Below, piece after piece: positions 33,985 to 43,689 of a stretch of DNA of 64,000 nucleotides. A model generated the notes under the pieces. It saw only the letters and a list, made by a program, of their open reading frames with translations, ran no database searches and had not been told where the DNA came from. Each line of letters opens with the position of its first letter. Positions within the stretch are counted from its first letter, which is position 1. Source of the DNA: Desulfovibrio sp. (GTDB lineage: Bacteria > Desulfobacterota > Desulfovibrionia > Desulfovibrionales > Desulfovibrionaceae); contig NZ_JAHZCJ010000001.1 in assembly GCF_019422935.1 (NCBI RefSeq), forward strand, positions 470,127-534,126, written 5' to 3'. The position numbers were made by a program, and so were the translations under genes.

Positions 33985-36090
33985 ATGAACAGATCCATAT
34001 CGCTCAAGCTGATGCTTGGCATTGCGGCAATCATCATCATACCAATGGGCATACTATTTGCCCTTACGTCGCGTGGCATTGCAACGCTTTCAGAAGAAAG
34101 CTTCGCCAAGTCCGCCATTGGCGAACTGCGGCAGGTCAGCAATGTTGTCACAGCCATGTTTGATGAATACAAGCTCAACGTTGGCATGCTGGCTGTTGAT
34201 CCCCTTATGGCGCAATTACCGCAGATGACCACAAGTCACGTAACCGCGACGGAACCCACACCGTCCAGCCCCGATGCGGGCGATACTGCTGGCAAGGCGC
34301 TGGATGCCGTGTTCCGTCTGTACCGGGAGTCACACCCCTCATATTCCAATGTTTATGCGGGCAATATGGAAGGCGCATTTGTGCTCAACAGCCCCGTGAG
34401 CGGCAAAACCCAGCCAGCTGGCTATGATCCGCGCAAACGCCCCTGGTGGGGCATGGCAGTCTCTGATCCTGCCAAGAGCTACATCACCAGCGCCTACAAG
34501 AGCACCGATGGACAGCCAATGGTCAGCGCCTGCCGCGCCGTGCGCGATAGCAGCGGCAAAGTTACAGGTGTTGCGGCCATAGATATTACTCTGGGCACCC
34601 TCACAGACCTCATTAAAAACGTGCATATTGGCCGCACGGGCTTTGTTATTCTGGTACAGGATGACGGCGTGGTTATATCCGACCCCAAAAACCCGCAGCA
34701 CAATTTTCAGAAAATAGACGGCATTGGCAACGATGCCCTGACCGCCTTGTTCAAGTCCGGTGCGGCCACGGGCGAGGCCGCCATCAGCGGCAAACAGTTT
34801 GAAGCGGTGGTATACAACTCACCGGAACTAAAGTGGAAGTTTATCGGCCTCATTGAGAAAAGCGAACTCATGGAGCCTGTCAACGCCGCCTTGTGGCACT
34901 TCGCCACCGGTATGCTGGCAAGCCTGATTGGCATTTGCATAGGCATCTGGGTGCTGGCCGGGCGGCTCATTATTACGCCATTGAAAACCGTGGGCGTTTT
35001 CCTCAAGGATATTTCCGCTGGCGTGTACGGCAGCCTCGCTAACCGCCGCGTTGACGAAATAGGCGTGATTTTTGAGTCCCTCAATTCCATGAGCGCCACC
35101 CTTAAATCCAATATTTCCGAGATTGAGGCCAAAACTGTTGAGGCGCAGCAACAGGCCGCAGCAGCAAACGTCGCCACGCAAGAGGCCGAGGCCGCCCGCC
35201 TGCACGCCGAGCGCGCCAAGGCCGAAGGCATGCTTGAAGCAGCGCGCCAGCTCGAACATATGGTGCAGATGCTCCACCAGGAAGTGAGCACCCTTTCGAG
35301 CAGTTCAGAAGACATCCGCGAGGCCACGCTCGTGCAGCGGCAACGCATCCACGAAACCGCCACGGCTATGGAAGAAATGAACTCCACCGTGCTTGAGGTT
35401 GCCAAAAACGCCTCACATGCCGCCGCCCAGGGCACGGATGCGAGGGACAAGGCCAATCAGGGCGCCGAGGTTGTAGGGCGGTCGCTTGAGGCCATGCGCG
35501 CCTCGGAGCAGAAGGCCCTTGAACTGCGCGAAGCCATGGGTGATCTGGATAAACAGGCCCACGGCATCGGCGCAATCATGACCACCATTGAAGACATAGC
35601 TGATCAGACAAACCTGCTGGCCCTGAATGCGGCCATTGAGGCCGCCCGCGCGGGCGAGGCGGGCAGAGGCTTTGCCGTTGTGGCCGATGAAGTGCGCAAG
35701 CTGGCGGAAAAGACCATGCACGCCACCAAGGAAGTGAGCGACTCCATCCTCTCCATCCAGCGGGTGGCAGGAATCAACGTGCAGTCTGTGGAAGAAGCCG
35801 TGCAGGGTCTTGACCATGCCTCATCACTGGCTGGCGAGTCCGGCGCGGCGCTGGGCGACATTGTTACCAGCACAAACCAGTCGGCAGGGCAGATTCAGTC
35901 CATCGCCACTGCGGCAGAGCAGCAGGCCGCGACATCTGAAGAAATCAACAAGTCCATTGACGAAATCAACGCCATCGCCGGGCAGACGGACGAGCGCGCT
36001 GAGGCCTCGCTCCAGGCCACCCGGCGGCTGGAAGAGTTGGCTCTGTCGCTTTCCGGTCTTATCAAGGAGCTGAAAGACCAGTCGGCATAG
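33985..36090 (+). CDS. Methyl-accepting chemotaxis protein
   Basis: A 701-residue inner-membrane chemoreceptor. An N-terminal membrane segment (about 8-30) and a second near 304-326 enclose a periplasmic double-Cache-type sensor domain (KRPWWGMAV and DITLGTL motifs). A HAMP region (about 330-385), a long Ala/Glu-rich coiled coil and the signalling hairpin with [20 protein letters not shown] near 535-555 follow. It would pass ligand occupancy to a CheA/CheW array and be adjusted by methylation; no CheR-tethering pentapeptide is evident at the C-terminus (LKDQSA). ATG at 33985 follows AGGG. The ligand is unknown, though the D-lactate dehydrogenase operon is next. A terminator follows, so it is transcribed alone. 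Confidence 0.94.
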   Translation: MNRSISLKLMLGIAAIIIIPMGILFALTSRGIATLSEESFAKSAIGELRQVSNVVTAMFDEYKLNVGMLAVDPLMAQLPQMTTSHVTATEPTPSSPDAGDTAGKALDAVFRLYRESHPSYSNVYAGNMEGAFVLNSPVSGKTQPAGYDPRKRPWWGMAVSDPAKSYITSAYKSTDGQPMVSACRAVRDSSGKVTGVAAIDITLGTLTDLIKNVHIGRTGFVILVQDDGVVISDPKNPQHNFQKIDGIGNDALTALFKSGAATGEAAISGKQFEAVVYNSPELKWKFIGLIEKSELMEPVNAALWHFATGMLASLIGICIGIWVLAGRLIITPLKTVGVFLKDISAGVYGSLANRRVDEIGVIFESLNSMSATLKSNISEIEAKTVEAQQQAAAANVATQEAEAARLHAERAKAEGMLEAARQLEHMVQMLHQEVSTLSSSSEDIREATLVQRQRIHETATAMEEMNSTVLEVAKNASHAAAQGTDARDKANQGAEVVGRSLEAMRASEQKALELREAMGDLDKQAHGIGAIMTTIEDIADQTNLLALNAAIEAARAGEAGRGFAVVADEVRKLAEKTMHATKEVSDSILSIQRVAGINVQSVEEAVQGLDHASSLAGESGAALGDIVTSTNQSAGQIQSIATAAEQQAATSEEINKSIDEINAIAGQTDERAEASLQATRRLEELALSLSGLIKELKDQSA

Positions 36091-36120
36091 GCTGGCAGGA
36101 TTCAATAGCCAGAAAAGGAC

Positions 36121-36150
36121 AACGGCAACCGTTCTGCGGTTGCCGTTTTT
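36121..36150 (+). terminator. Terminator of the chemoreceptor gene
   Basis: Eleven-bp stem AACGGCAACCG/CGGTTGCCGTT with a five-base loop and a T-run, 30 bases after the stop codon. Confidence 0.9.
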
Positions 36151-36340
36151 CGTGCGGGAGTGACTTCATTTTCGTCCTGCGCTATGTTGTCGCACTGGTC
36201 AGCGTCAGCGAATTTGCCGTCAATAGCCTGTAATCAGAGGCTTTTCTGCTGCCCATTTACGCCGTCGCAAAGGCGCTGCATGGCAGATTGCGCCCTGTGC
36301 GGCAGGCAGTGAGCATGCAGAGCAGGTTTTTTGTATATCC

Positions 36341-36361
36341 CATTCGGCGGCCCGCCGAATG
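36341..36361. promoter_or_regulatory. Perfect 21-bp palindrome upstream of the lactate operon
   Basis: Arms CATTCGGCGG and CCGCCGAATG around a single C, ending 38 bases before the oxidoreductase start. There is no T-run, so an operator for a dimeric regulator is more likely than a terminator. The rest of 36151-36399 holds no gene. Confidence 0.6.
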
Positions 36362-36399
36362 AATGTTGCTGCACTGCAATAACCGCACTGGAGTATGCC

Positions 36400-37779
36400 A
36401 TGACAGGGGAATTTCTGACCTCGCTCACCCCTGAGCACAAGAAGTTTCTTGTGGATATGTTCAAGGACGGCGTGTCCTTTGACCCCAAGGTGCTGCGCGT
36501 TTACGCATCGGATGCCAGCCTGCTCACGGGTACGGTGCTTGCCATGGTTCGGCCCGAGAGCGCCGGGCAACTGTGCGAATTTATGCACTGGGCAGATGCG
36601 GAGCATGTGGCCGTGCACCCGCGCGGGCGCGGCACCAGCCTTTCCGGCGGATGCGTGCCCACGGTTCCCGGCATTGTTGTTTCCATGCTTGGCATGGATA
36701 AAATAATCGAGATCAATAAAGAAGACTTTGTTGCCATAGTGGAGCCGGGCGTTAATACGGCTCTGCTTCAGGCCGAATGCGAAAAGCTGGGCATGTTTTA
36801 CCCGCCGGATCCGGCCAGCGGCAAGGCAACCAGCGTTGGAGGCAATGTCATCACCTGCGCTGGGGGCCTGCGCGCCGTCAAATACGGCGTTACCCGCGAT
36901 TACGTGCTTGGCCTGGAGGCCGTGTTGCCCGGCGGCGAACTGGTGAAGTTCGGGGGCCGCTCCCACAAGGATGTCATAGGCCTTGACCTCGGACGGCTCT
37001 TTGTGGGCAGCGAGGGCACCCTTGGCATTGTGACCAAGCTTATTCTCAAGCTTTTGCCCCAGCCCGAGGCTTCGGCATCTGTGCTTGTGGGCTATCCTTC
37101 GCTGGATGCGGCCCTGGCCTCCATGAGCAAGGTTTTTGCCGCAGGCATCCTGCCCTGCGCGGTGGAATTCATGAATGAAACCGTGCTGGAAATCCTTGCC
37201 AGAACCGGCGATGTGCCGTGGCCGGACAGCGTTAAATCTTTGCTGCTGTTTCAGGTGGACGGCAGCAAGGAGACTGTGCCGCTGGAGAACATCCGCCTCG
37301 CCAAACAGCTTGATGACGCCCTGTGGCGCATGGAAGGCGTGGGCAAGCAAGAGGAAGACAAGCTGTGGGCCTACAGACGCAGGGTTTCAGCGGCCTCCTA
37401 TGTGCTCGGCCCAGACCGCATCGGCGGCGACATGGCTGTGCCACGCGGCTCCATTCTCAAGGCCGTGCGTAAATTTGAAGAAATTGCCGCCAGCAACGGC
37501 AAGCGCCTTATCGCTTTTGGGCATGCGGGCGATGGCAACATCCACGCCAATCTGCATTATGATGCGTCTGACACTGACGATGCCCGCCGCACATTGAAAA
37601 CCCACCACGAACTGGATGCGGCAGCCCTTGAATGTGGCGGCAGCCTTTCGGGCGAGCACGGCGGCGGATGTCTGAAAGAAGTTGGCAAGCAGCTCGGGGA
37701 AAAAGAACATGCCCTCATGCTGCGCCTGCGCCGTGTCTTTGATCCCAACGGCATTCTCAATCCCGGCAAGGGGTACTGA
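36400..37779 (+). CDS. FAD-linked oxidoreductase, D-lactate dehydrogenase/GlcD type
   Basis: A 459-residue flavoprotein of the VAO/FAD-linked oxidase family that oxidises a 2-hydroxyacid, most likely D-lactate. The FAD-binding domain shows HPRGRGTSLSGG near 73-84, EPGV and GNVITCAGG with VKYGVTRDYVLG; the C-terminal cap ends in GHAGDGNIHANL and GSLSGEHGGG. GGAG precedes the ATG at 36400, which was preferred over an in-frame ATG 23 codons upstream. The Fe-S partner starts one base after the stop, so the two are translated together. Similar pairs in Desulfovibrio serve as D-lactate dehydrogenase in lactate growth; glycolate oxidation cannot be excluded. A palindromic operator candidate lies just upstream. 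Confidence 0.9.
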   Translation: MTGEFLTSLTPEHKKFLVDMFKDGVSFDPKVLRVYASDASLLTGTVLAMVRPESAGQLCEFMHWADAEHVAVHPRGRGTSLSGGCVPTVPGIVVSMLGMDKIIEINKEDFVAIVEPGVNTALLQAECEKLGMFYPPDPASGKATSVGGNVITCAGGLRAVKYGVTRDYVLGLEAVLPGGELVKFGGRSHKDVIGLDLGRLFVGSEGTLGIVTKLILKLLPQPEASASVLVGYPSLDAALASMSKVFAAGILPCAVEFMNETVLEILARTGDVPWPDSVKSLLLFQVDGSKETVPLENIRLAKQLDDALWRMEGVGKQEEDKLWAYRRRVSAASYVLGPDRIGGDMAVPRGSILKAVRKFEEIAASNGKRLIAFGHAGDGNIHANLHYDASDTDDARRTLKTHHELDAAALECGGSLSGEHGGGCLKEVGKQLGEKEHALMLRLRRVFDPNGILNPGKGY

Positions 37780-37780
37780 A

Positions 37781-38932
37781 ATGAAACGCGGCTGTACGCA
37801 ATGCGGCGAATGCCTGAATGTCTGCCCTGTGTACGCGCTCTACAAGCGCGAGGAATACGCGCCCAAGGGCAAGCGCCTGCTTCTGGAGCAGATTGATCCC
37901 GAGTTCGGCGGCAGCCCGGATTCGTCCCTGCCCTGGGAGGATATCCGCGAACTGGCGCGCCTCTGCGCCGGGTGCGAGCGGTGCCAGCAGGCCTGCGCGC
38001 GCAAACTTTCCACCAGCGATCTGCTGGCTGAGGCGCGGGCACGTAATCCTCACTGGACGCAAACTCTCTGGGATATGTGGATTCGTCGTGCAGGCCCACT
38101 GTGGCCCATGGCGGGGAAAATCGCCATGCTTGCCCCAGATTCCGTTATTCCCGGCGTGTTGCGGTCTTCTGTGGAAACCGCCCGCGCGTTGGTTGATCTG
38201 GAGCCTTGCGAACCGTGGATGACCCTGCGGCCTACCCGGAAGATCAGCGGCGTGAGAGTGGCCCTGTTCAGCGGCTGCACGGCTAAAAATGCGCGTCCCC
38301 GCTGGATATCCACTGCCCGGCAACTGCTGGCAGGCTGGGGATACGACCTTGTGGACATCGCGGATTTTGCCTGTTGCGGCGGCACGTTACACCATGCCGG
38401 GCAGTTGGGGGCTCTGGCAGAAGTGCGCGAGCGCAATCTTGAGCTTTGGCGCAAGGCTGGCAGGCCTGTAATGGCGAGCTTTTGCGCTTCGTGCAAGCAC
38501 AGCCTTGATAGCTACACCGCCGTTTTGTCGGCGGAGGAAGGCAAGGAGTGGAAGCAGAAGTGCGTTGGGCTTTCCTCCCTGTTTGTGGAACCGCAGATCA
38601 GCGCCACAGGCAAGGCCCCGGCAGTGGTGGGCTATCACCAGCCCTGCCACTGGGGTACTGCTGATCCTGATTTGCCCCTGCTCACGGCGGGGCTGGCGGG
38701 TTTGAAAAAGGGTACTGGCTTGTGCTGCGGCATGGGCGGCATACTGAAAATGTCCAACCCCGATCTTTCAGCGGACATGGCACGCAGATGCCTGGAAGGC
38801 TCTGCTCCTGAGGTCCGACACATTGTCACCGGGTGCAGCGGCTGCGTCATGCAGCTTTCCGCTGCGGCGGGCAAGGATGTGCAGGTGCGCCACTGGCTTG
38901 ATGTGGCAGCACTGGCAGATTCTCACATTTAG
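37781..38932 (+). CDS. Fe-S subunit of the lactate/glycolate dehydrogenase (GlcF-like)
   Basis: A 383-residue electron-transfer subunit. The N-terminus binds two 4Fe-4S clusters (CTQCGECLNVCP at 5-16 and CAGCERCQQACA near 65-76). Two CCG domains follow, with ACCGGTLHHAG and a preceding SGCTAKNARP, then HQPCHWG and CCGMGGILKMS, as in HdrB/GlcF-type proteins. It would take electrons from the flavoprotein and pass them to the menaquinone pool or another carrier. The ATG lies one base after the stop of the flavoprotein gene. No membrane segment is present, so it would be peripheral on the cytoplasmic side. Confidence 0.9.
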   Translation: MKRGCTQCGECLNVCPVYALYKREEYAPKGKRLLLEQIDPEFGGSPDSSLPWEDIRELARLCAGCERCQQACARKLSTSDLLAEARARNPHWTQTLWDMWIRRAGPLWPMAGKIAMLAPDSVIPGVLRSSVETARALVDLEPCEPWMTLRPTRKISGVRVALFSGCTAKNARPRWISTARQLLAGWGYDLVDIADFACCGGTLHHAGQLGALAEVRERNLELWRKAGRPVMASFCASCKHSLDSYTAVLSAEEGKEWKQKCVGLSSLFVEPQISATGKAPAVVGYHQPCHWGTADPDLPLLTAGLAGLKKGTGLCCGMGGILKMSNPDLSADMARRCLEGSAPEVRHIVTGCSGCVMQLSAAAGKDVQVRHWLDVAALADSHI

Positions 38933-39082
38933 GCATACTCGGCCCCATACTGATTTTTGCGGCACCATGTAGCGCTGGGGTATAGCCATGCGAAAAATAA
39001 GCCGAAACCCCACGGACCACTGGACGCCTCATAGGCGGCAGTATAGTATGCCGCAACATGCACACCTGTAATCGGTGAGCCT

Positions 39083-40225
39083 ATGCCCAAACTTCGATAT
39101 TCCAAATTTGCTCTGGTCGCGGCCCTTTCTGTGGGCATGGCGGCCCTTTTGGCGTGTCTGCTGTTCTGGGTAAATGGCTGGAACCCCGCCCTTGCTGGTT
39201 CGCTCAACCTGCAACCACGCGCAGCCATTGGCAATGCCGAGGTTTCCGAGCCGCCAGCCGTGTCTTCCGCCGCTGTGGAAAATAATGCAGCGCTTCCTCC
39301 TGCTGCACCTGATCAGGCGAGCACGGGGGCAGAACAGAACGACAATACTGGGGCAAACGCTGCTTTGCCCCCTGCTGATCAGCAATCAGCGCAGCAGCCA
39401 GTGCTGCAACCGGTGCAGCAGTCGGGGCTGCAATCGGGCCAGCAATCTGGCCCCCAGGCAGTCCAGCAGGCAGGCGCTGATTCCAGCGTTCAACCTCTGA
39501 CGGACGCTGATAACGCAGATCAGCCTCCATCCCCTGAATCATCGCAACAAACTGGAAAATCAAATTCTTCCGCCGTAGCCAATGGCCCTGCCAAGGCCGC
39601 GGTACCGGATGCCGCAAAAGGCGCGGCGCAATCCACAGCACAGCACGCAACGCCTGCTCATGATTCCAAGATACAGCTTTTCGGCACTGTGGAGTTCAAA
39701 CGTCCCTTATCCACTCTGCCGGGCTGGCTTGACCTGCTCAAGCGCAACCAGATGGATCCCATATTCATACCCGGCAAGGTGTTCAAAAAGGGCGTTACCT
39801 GGGATACGTTCAAGGCAAAAGCCCCGGTGAACAACAAGATGGAGCTGCTGCGCTACGTAAACTCTTTCTGGAATACGTGGCCCTATGTGGAAGACATCGT
39901 CAACTGGCGGCAGGAAGACTATTGGGAAATTCCGGCGGAGTTTCTGAAAAAGTCTGGCGACTGCGAAGACTATTCCATTATCAAGTATTTTACTCTTAAG
40001 GAATTGGGCATTCCGCCCGAAAGCATGCGTGTTGTGGTTGTGCGCGACACAATCAGAAATTTTGCCCATGCTGTACTGGTCGTATACCTGAACGACGATG
40101 CCTTTATTCTGGATAATCTCAGTAATTCAGTGCTTTCGCACACCAAGGTGCGGCAGTACAGCCCGCAGTATTCTGTCAATGAATTCGGTCGATGGGCCCA
40201 TATGAAGGGCCGCAAGATAGACTAA
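39083..40225 (+). CDS. lapG: LapG-type periplasmic cysteine protease
   Basis: A 380-residue bacterial transglutaminase-like cysteine protease. The signal anchor (about 10-32) is followed by a long Gln/Ala/Pro-rich linker (about 45-190) and the protease domain with catalytic Cys in SGDCEDYSIIKYF near 293, His in NFAHAVL near 328 and Asp in ILDNLSN near 345. In Lap systems LapG cleaves the N-terminal anchor of a giant surface adhesin and so releases biofilm when cyclic di-GMP is low. The linker is longer than in Pseudomonas LapG. The next gene encodes a membrane receptor that could play the LapD role. No adhesin or type I secretion genes are in the window. The 150 bases upstream have no gene. 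Confidence 0.92.
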   Translation: MPKLRYSKFALVAALSVGMAALLACLLFWVNGWNPALAGSLNLQPRAAIGNAEVSEPPAVSSAAVENNAALPPAAPDQASTGAEQNDNTGANAALPPADQQSAQQPVLQPVQQSGLQSGQQSGPQAVQQAGADSSVQPLTDADNADQPPSPESSQQTGKSNSSAVANGPAKAAVPDAAKGAAQSTAQHATPAHDSKIQLFGTVEFKRPLSTLPGWLDLLKRNQMDPIFIPGKVFKKGVTWDTFKAKAPVNNKMELLRYVNSFWNTWPYVEDIVNWRQEDYWEIPAEFLKKSGDCEDYSIIKYFTLKELGIPPESMRVVVVRDTIRNFAHAVLVVYLNDDAFILDNLSNSVLSHTKVRQYSPQYSVNEFGRWAHMKGRKID

Positions 40226-40330
40226 AGCCGCCGCAGGCATGCGGCATGCAACGCGCAGCCCAACCCCTTGCTGGGGCGGGTTTTCACCGCAAACGGTACG
40301 TTAATGCGCAATGTACTATAGGATAAGCCT

Positions 40331-42451
40331 ATGAAAACGCAGGAACTTAATGAGCAGTCCGTTGCTGGTCGCTATCGTCTGAAAAAAGCCGCCGTGGCTG
40401 CTGTCAGCCTGTCGCTTTTTGCTGTGGCGGCGGCTGTTGCCTATGGCCTCTGCACCTTGCAGCTCAAGAACGTTACGCAGGATATTCTGAATAACCAGCG
40501 TGAAATGCAGCAGTCGTGGGTGGATAAGTCGCTGGAATCCATCCGCGCGTGGCATGCAACTGTTGTTGAGCAGGCGCGGCTGGTAAGCAGCGCGGAGATG
40601 TTCCGCCTGTTCGCCGTGGATGTGCGCAACCTTGGCTCCGATGGCGAGGCGCGCCTTTCCGCCCCTGATGCCATGGAAAACGGCGATGAATCGCTGCGTA
40701 ATCTTGCCGAGCAGATGGGCTATATGCAGGATCTGCTGCGGGACTTTGCGCGCGGCAAAAACTGGGTTTCTGCCCGGATTGTTTCGCCCAAGGGCAACCC
40801 TTTTGTGGTGAGCAAAGGGGATGCACCCCTTGGCGAGGCCCAGGTTGGCCTTGTGACCAGCGCCGTGGACAGGAAAACTGTTGTTTTTGGCCCTGTGCGC
40901 GTTCTTGGCGACTCAATGGTCATTGATCTGGCCGATCCCATGTACGAGGTGTTGGGCCGGGGCGAGAGCGTCCCCGTTGCCGTGCTTTTTGCTACGCTTC
41001 CTGTGGACAGGGTGCTGACGGCATTTCTTGCCCAGCGGCAGGATCAGTACGGCGGATTGCTGCCGCGCATTTTGCAGGCCGGTGGCAGCGGCACAGAGGC
41101 CGTGCTGCTGCGTGATGCCAAGCCTGTGCTTGAGCCGGTGCAGCACGTAGCTCTGGCTGACGGCCTTGGTTTCAAGCTTCGGCAGGGGCTTGTGGGCGGC
41201 GGCGAGGCCTATTCCCTCGGCAGCTACATGAACAGTCTGGGCTGGCTTGTGACCATTGAAGCTCCGGCAGATATGGTTGATGCGCTGGTGGAAAGCCAGG
41301 CAAAGCAGATATACGGCCTGGGCATCCTTGGCAGCCTTGGCACGGCGCTTTTGCTGGCCTTTATCTGGGCTTCGCTGGTGAGCCGCTCACACAGGGCCAC
41401 TGCCCAGCATTTCAAGCATCTGTACACGCTTATCCGCCAGCAGAAGATCATGCTCGACAGCGTCAACGCCTCATTGCAGGCCGGACTAATGCTCATGGAC
41501 AAAAATGGTCGCTTGCAGATGTGCAACCCGGCCTTCTGCCAGATGGCCGGCAAGGACGAGGATTCCCTCAAGGGAACCCCCGTGGGCCAGGCCCTGCCAG
41601 AAGATGCCGCCCTTCGGCTCATGGAGGGCATGGCCCAGGTGAGCGCCAGCGGCAAGGAAGGCAGCATCGAGATTTCTGTTCCCCAACCCGGGGATGTGCG
41701 CCTTTTCCGCGTGACCCTGTTTCCCTTTGAAGATCATGACAACTCAGGGGAAGAAGGCAAGGGCGGCTGCGTGGGCATTTTTCAGGATATTACGGAATTC
41801 CGTCGCCGTGCGGAGGCCGCGCGTGAACGTCAGGCCAACAGTATTGCCGCCCTTGTGCGGGCCATTGAAAGTGTGGATGTGAACCTCATCGGACACTCCA
41901 TGAAGATGGAGCATGTGGCAGACCTGCTCTCCGGCGCCATGAGCCTGCCCGACAAGGACAGGGAAACCCTGCGGCTCGCGGCCCGCCTTTCGCAGGTTGG
42001 CAAGATATTTGTGCCGCGTGAGCTGCTCACCAAGAAGGGCAAGCTTACCCCCGAGGAACAGGCGGAGGTTATGCGCGCGCCGGAATATGCCTATGGCATC
42101 CTGCGCGACATGCAGTTCAACCTGCCGGTGCCGGACGCTGTCTTCCAGATGGGCGAACGCATGGATGGCACGGGCCTGCCCCAGCATCTGGCCGGGGAGG
42201 CCATCAATCACAATGCGCGCATTCTGGCCGTGGTCAACGCATTCTGCGCCATGGTCAGCCCCCGTTCCTACCGCGCGGGCATGCAGCCCGGAGAAGCCGT
42301 GGCCCTGCTCATGAAGGACAAGGGTTTTGACAGCCAGATCGTCAGCGCTCTGGCCAATGTTGCCGCTTCAGATTTGCAGCAGGCCATTGCCACAGCCGAT
42401 GCGGCCAGCAAAAAATCTGCTCCTGCCGTAGAACCTGTCGCCTCCGAATAG
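40331..42451 (+). CDS. LapD-like sensor with PAS and degenerate HD-GYP domain
   Basis: A 706-residue inner-membrane protein: membrane segment about 18-40, periplasmic domain to about 325, second segment about 330-352, PAS about 375-490, then an HD-GYP-type domain about 505-680. The catalytic residues are missing: the HDIGK position reads LSQVGKIF near 551, the HHE-DGxGYP position reads GERMDGTGLP near 608, and the VADxxDA position reads VVNAFCAM. It is therefore unlikely to hydrolyse cyclic di-GMP and may bind it instead. Placement after lapG suggests it sequesters the protease, the LapD role, in which other bacteria use a GGDEF-EAL protein. I recall an HD-GYP LapD equivalent in Desulfovibrio vulgaris, which agrees. 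Confidence 0.85.
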   Translation: MKTQELNEQSVAGRYRLKKAAVAAVSLSLFAVAAAVAYGLCTLQLKNVTQDILNNQREMQQSWVDKSLESIRAWHATVVEQARLVSSAEMFRLFAVDVRNLGSDGEARLSAPDAMENGDESLRNLAEQMGYMQDLLRDFARGKNWVSARIVSPKGNPFVVSKGDAPLGEAQVGLVTSAVDRKTVVFGPVRVLGDSMVIDLADPMYEVLGRGESVPVAVLFATLPVDRVLTAFLAQRQDQYGGLLPRILQAGGSGTEAVLLRDAKPVLEPVQHVALADGLGFKLRQGLVGGGEAYSLGSYMNSLGWLVTIEAPADMVDALVESQAKQIYGLGILGSLGTALLLAFIWASLVSRSHRATAQHFKHLYTLIRQQKIMLDSVNASLQAGLMLMDKNGRLQMCNPAFCQMAGKDEDSLKGTPVGQALPEDAALRLMEGMAQVSASGKEGSIEISVPQPGDVRLFRVTLFPFEDHDNSGEEGKGGCVGIFQDITEFRRRAEAARERQANSIAALVRAIESVDVNLIGHSMKMEHVADLLSGAMSLPDKDRETLRLAARLSQVGKIFVPRELLTKKGKLTPEEQAEVMRAPEYAYGILRDMQFNLPVPDAVFQMGERMDGTGLPQHLAGEAINHNARILAVVNAFCAMVSPRSYRAGMQPGEAVALLMKDKGFDSQIVSALANVAASDLQQAIATADAASKKSAPAVEPVASE

Positions 42452-42464
42452 AGAGCAGTGCGGC

Positions 42465-43490
42465 ATGACGGGCGCAGTGCAACAGCCGACGGTGCAACCG
42501 GGCGGCTCTGAAAAGATCGACGTGGCGATGAATATTTTCGCCAAGCCGTATCAGACAGCGCTCTCTGTTCTGTCGTTGCTCAAGCACAGCGGCAATAATG
42601 TGGGCAATGTCTGGTTGCAGTTTGAACCGTATGGCTCGCAGTATGACATAGTCAGCCCCTATGCGCTGGTGCAGTATCTGGGCAGCCAGATAGGGGAGAG
42701 GTGCCGGGTTTTTCAGCCCGACTACTGGCTTGATCTTAATGCCGCGGACCCGGCGCGCTTTGCCGATGATGCCTACCGCTACGGCATTCGCTACCAGTAC
42801 GCCTTTGAGCACAGCACGAGCCGCAGGCTGTTTCTCATGCACAATGATATAGTTGTGCTCAAGGATGTGCTTGGCTATCTGGGCGGCCTCATGGGCGATG
42901 CCGTGGCTGTGGGCCATCTTGGCCAATGCTGGAACTGCCCGGCCCATGTGGCTGAGTTGACGCATGAGGTTATGGGCTGCGAACCGTGCGGGCCAGAGTG
43001 GTACTTGGATTTTCGGCCTGATTACAGCCAGTTGCAGCAGCTTTATGCGCTGGCGCACCAGAGGGGTATTTTTGCAAGGCCGTATGATCGTGGCTTTGCA
43101 GGCATTTTTGATGTCCAGCCCTGGCCCCTGCCGGAATGCCGCGTCAATGAATGGGCCTGCCTGCTTGATCTGGAAAAAACGCGATCCCTGTGTGTGCCGC
43201 ACGGCCCGGTATTGTCGCCTGGGGCATACAGGCAGTGCGGGCCGGTTTGCCTTGATATTGGCGTGGAGTGGTTCCGTGGGGTGCATGCGCGCGGCATGAC
43301 TGCCCGGCATGCCGATCTTTCCCGCCACCTCAGGCATTGGGTAGGCACGGGTAAGGTAACGGCCCGGCTGTATGCTCTGGCGGAAGAAAATGCCCTCAAG
43401 ATATTGTTGACCACCTTCCCCGAGTACTGCGACTGGCTGCGCGGCACCATCGGCAACAAGCCGCTCGGTGTGAGCGACAGAGGCCGATAG
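42465..43490 (+). CDS. Glycosyltransferase-like protein
   Basis: A 341-residue soluble protein, starting 13 bases after the LapD-like stop and so probably co-transcribed. The beginning, VAMNIFAKPYQTALSVLSLL, and the later FLMHNDIVVLKDVLG resemble the nucleotide-binding start and an acidic metal site of GT-A glycosyltransferases, but no standard DxD family could be named. There are several Cys residues (CWNCPAHV, GCEPCGPEW). No signal peptide or membrane segment is present. It could glycosylate a surface component, but the link to the Lap pair is positional only. It converges on the flgE operon. Confidence 0.6.
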   Translation: MTGAVQQPTVQPGGSEKIDVAMNIFAKPYQTALSVLSLLKHSGNNVGNVWLQFEPYGSQYDIVSPYALVQYLGSQIGERCRVFQPDYWLDLNAADPARFADDAYRYGIRYQYAFEHSTSRRLFLMHNDIVVLKDVLGYLGGLMGDAVAVGHLGQCWNCPAHVAELTHEVMGCEPCGPEWYLDFRPDYSQLQQLYALAHQRGIFARPYDRGFAGIFDVQPWPLPECRVNEWACLLDLEKTRSLCVPHGPVLSPGAYRQCGPVCLDIGVEWFRGVHARGMTARHADLSRHLRHWVGTGKVTARLYALAEENALKILLTTFPEYCDWLRGTIGNKPLGVSDRGR

Positions 43491-43568
43491 TTTTTCCGCA
43501 TTTGTGGAATCCCTTTTCTCTCCTTTCCTGGCTTTACTTTCATGCTCGCACGGCAGGCTTGTTTGCAA

Positions 43569-43600
43569 CGTGAAAAGGCGTCGACCAAATGGCCGACGCC
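43569..43600 (-). terminator. Terminator of the flagellar hook operon
   Basis: On the minus strand GGCGTCGGCC, loop ATTT and GGTCGACGCC (one G-T pair) are followed by TTTT, about 90 bases beyond the flgE stop. The rest of 43491-43689 has no gene. Confidence 0.75.
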
Positions 43601-43689
43601 CGACACGGGAAAGAAAGGTTTGCAGCGCTATCCCCAACGCTGGGAGGGTCTTGCGGCCCCCCGGCCCTCTTTCTACTGCAATCTCTGTT

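Noticed and set aside
36220..37350. Long minus-strand frame opposite the lactate dehydrogenase gene
   Set aside because: It is the complement of a clear FAD-oxidoreductase gene in GC-rich sequence and has no domain of its own.
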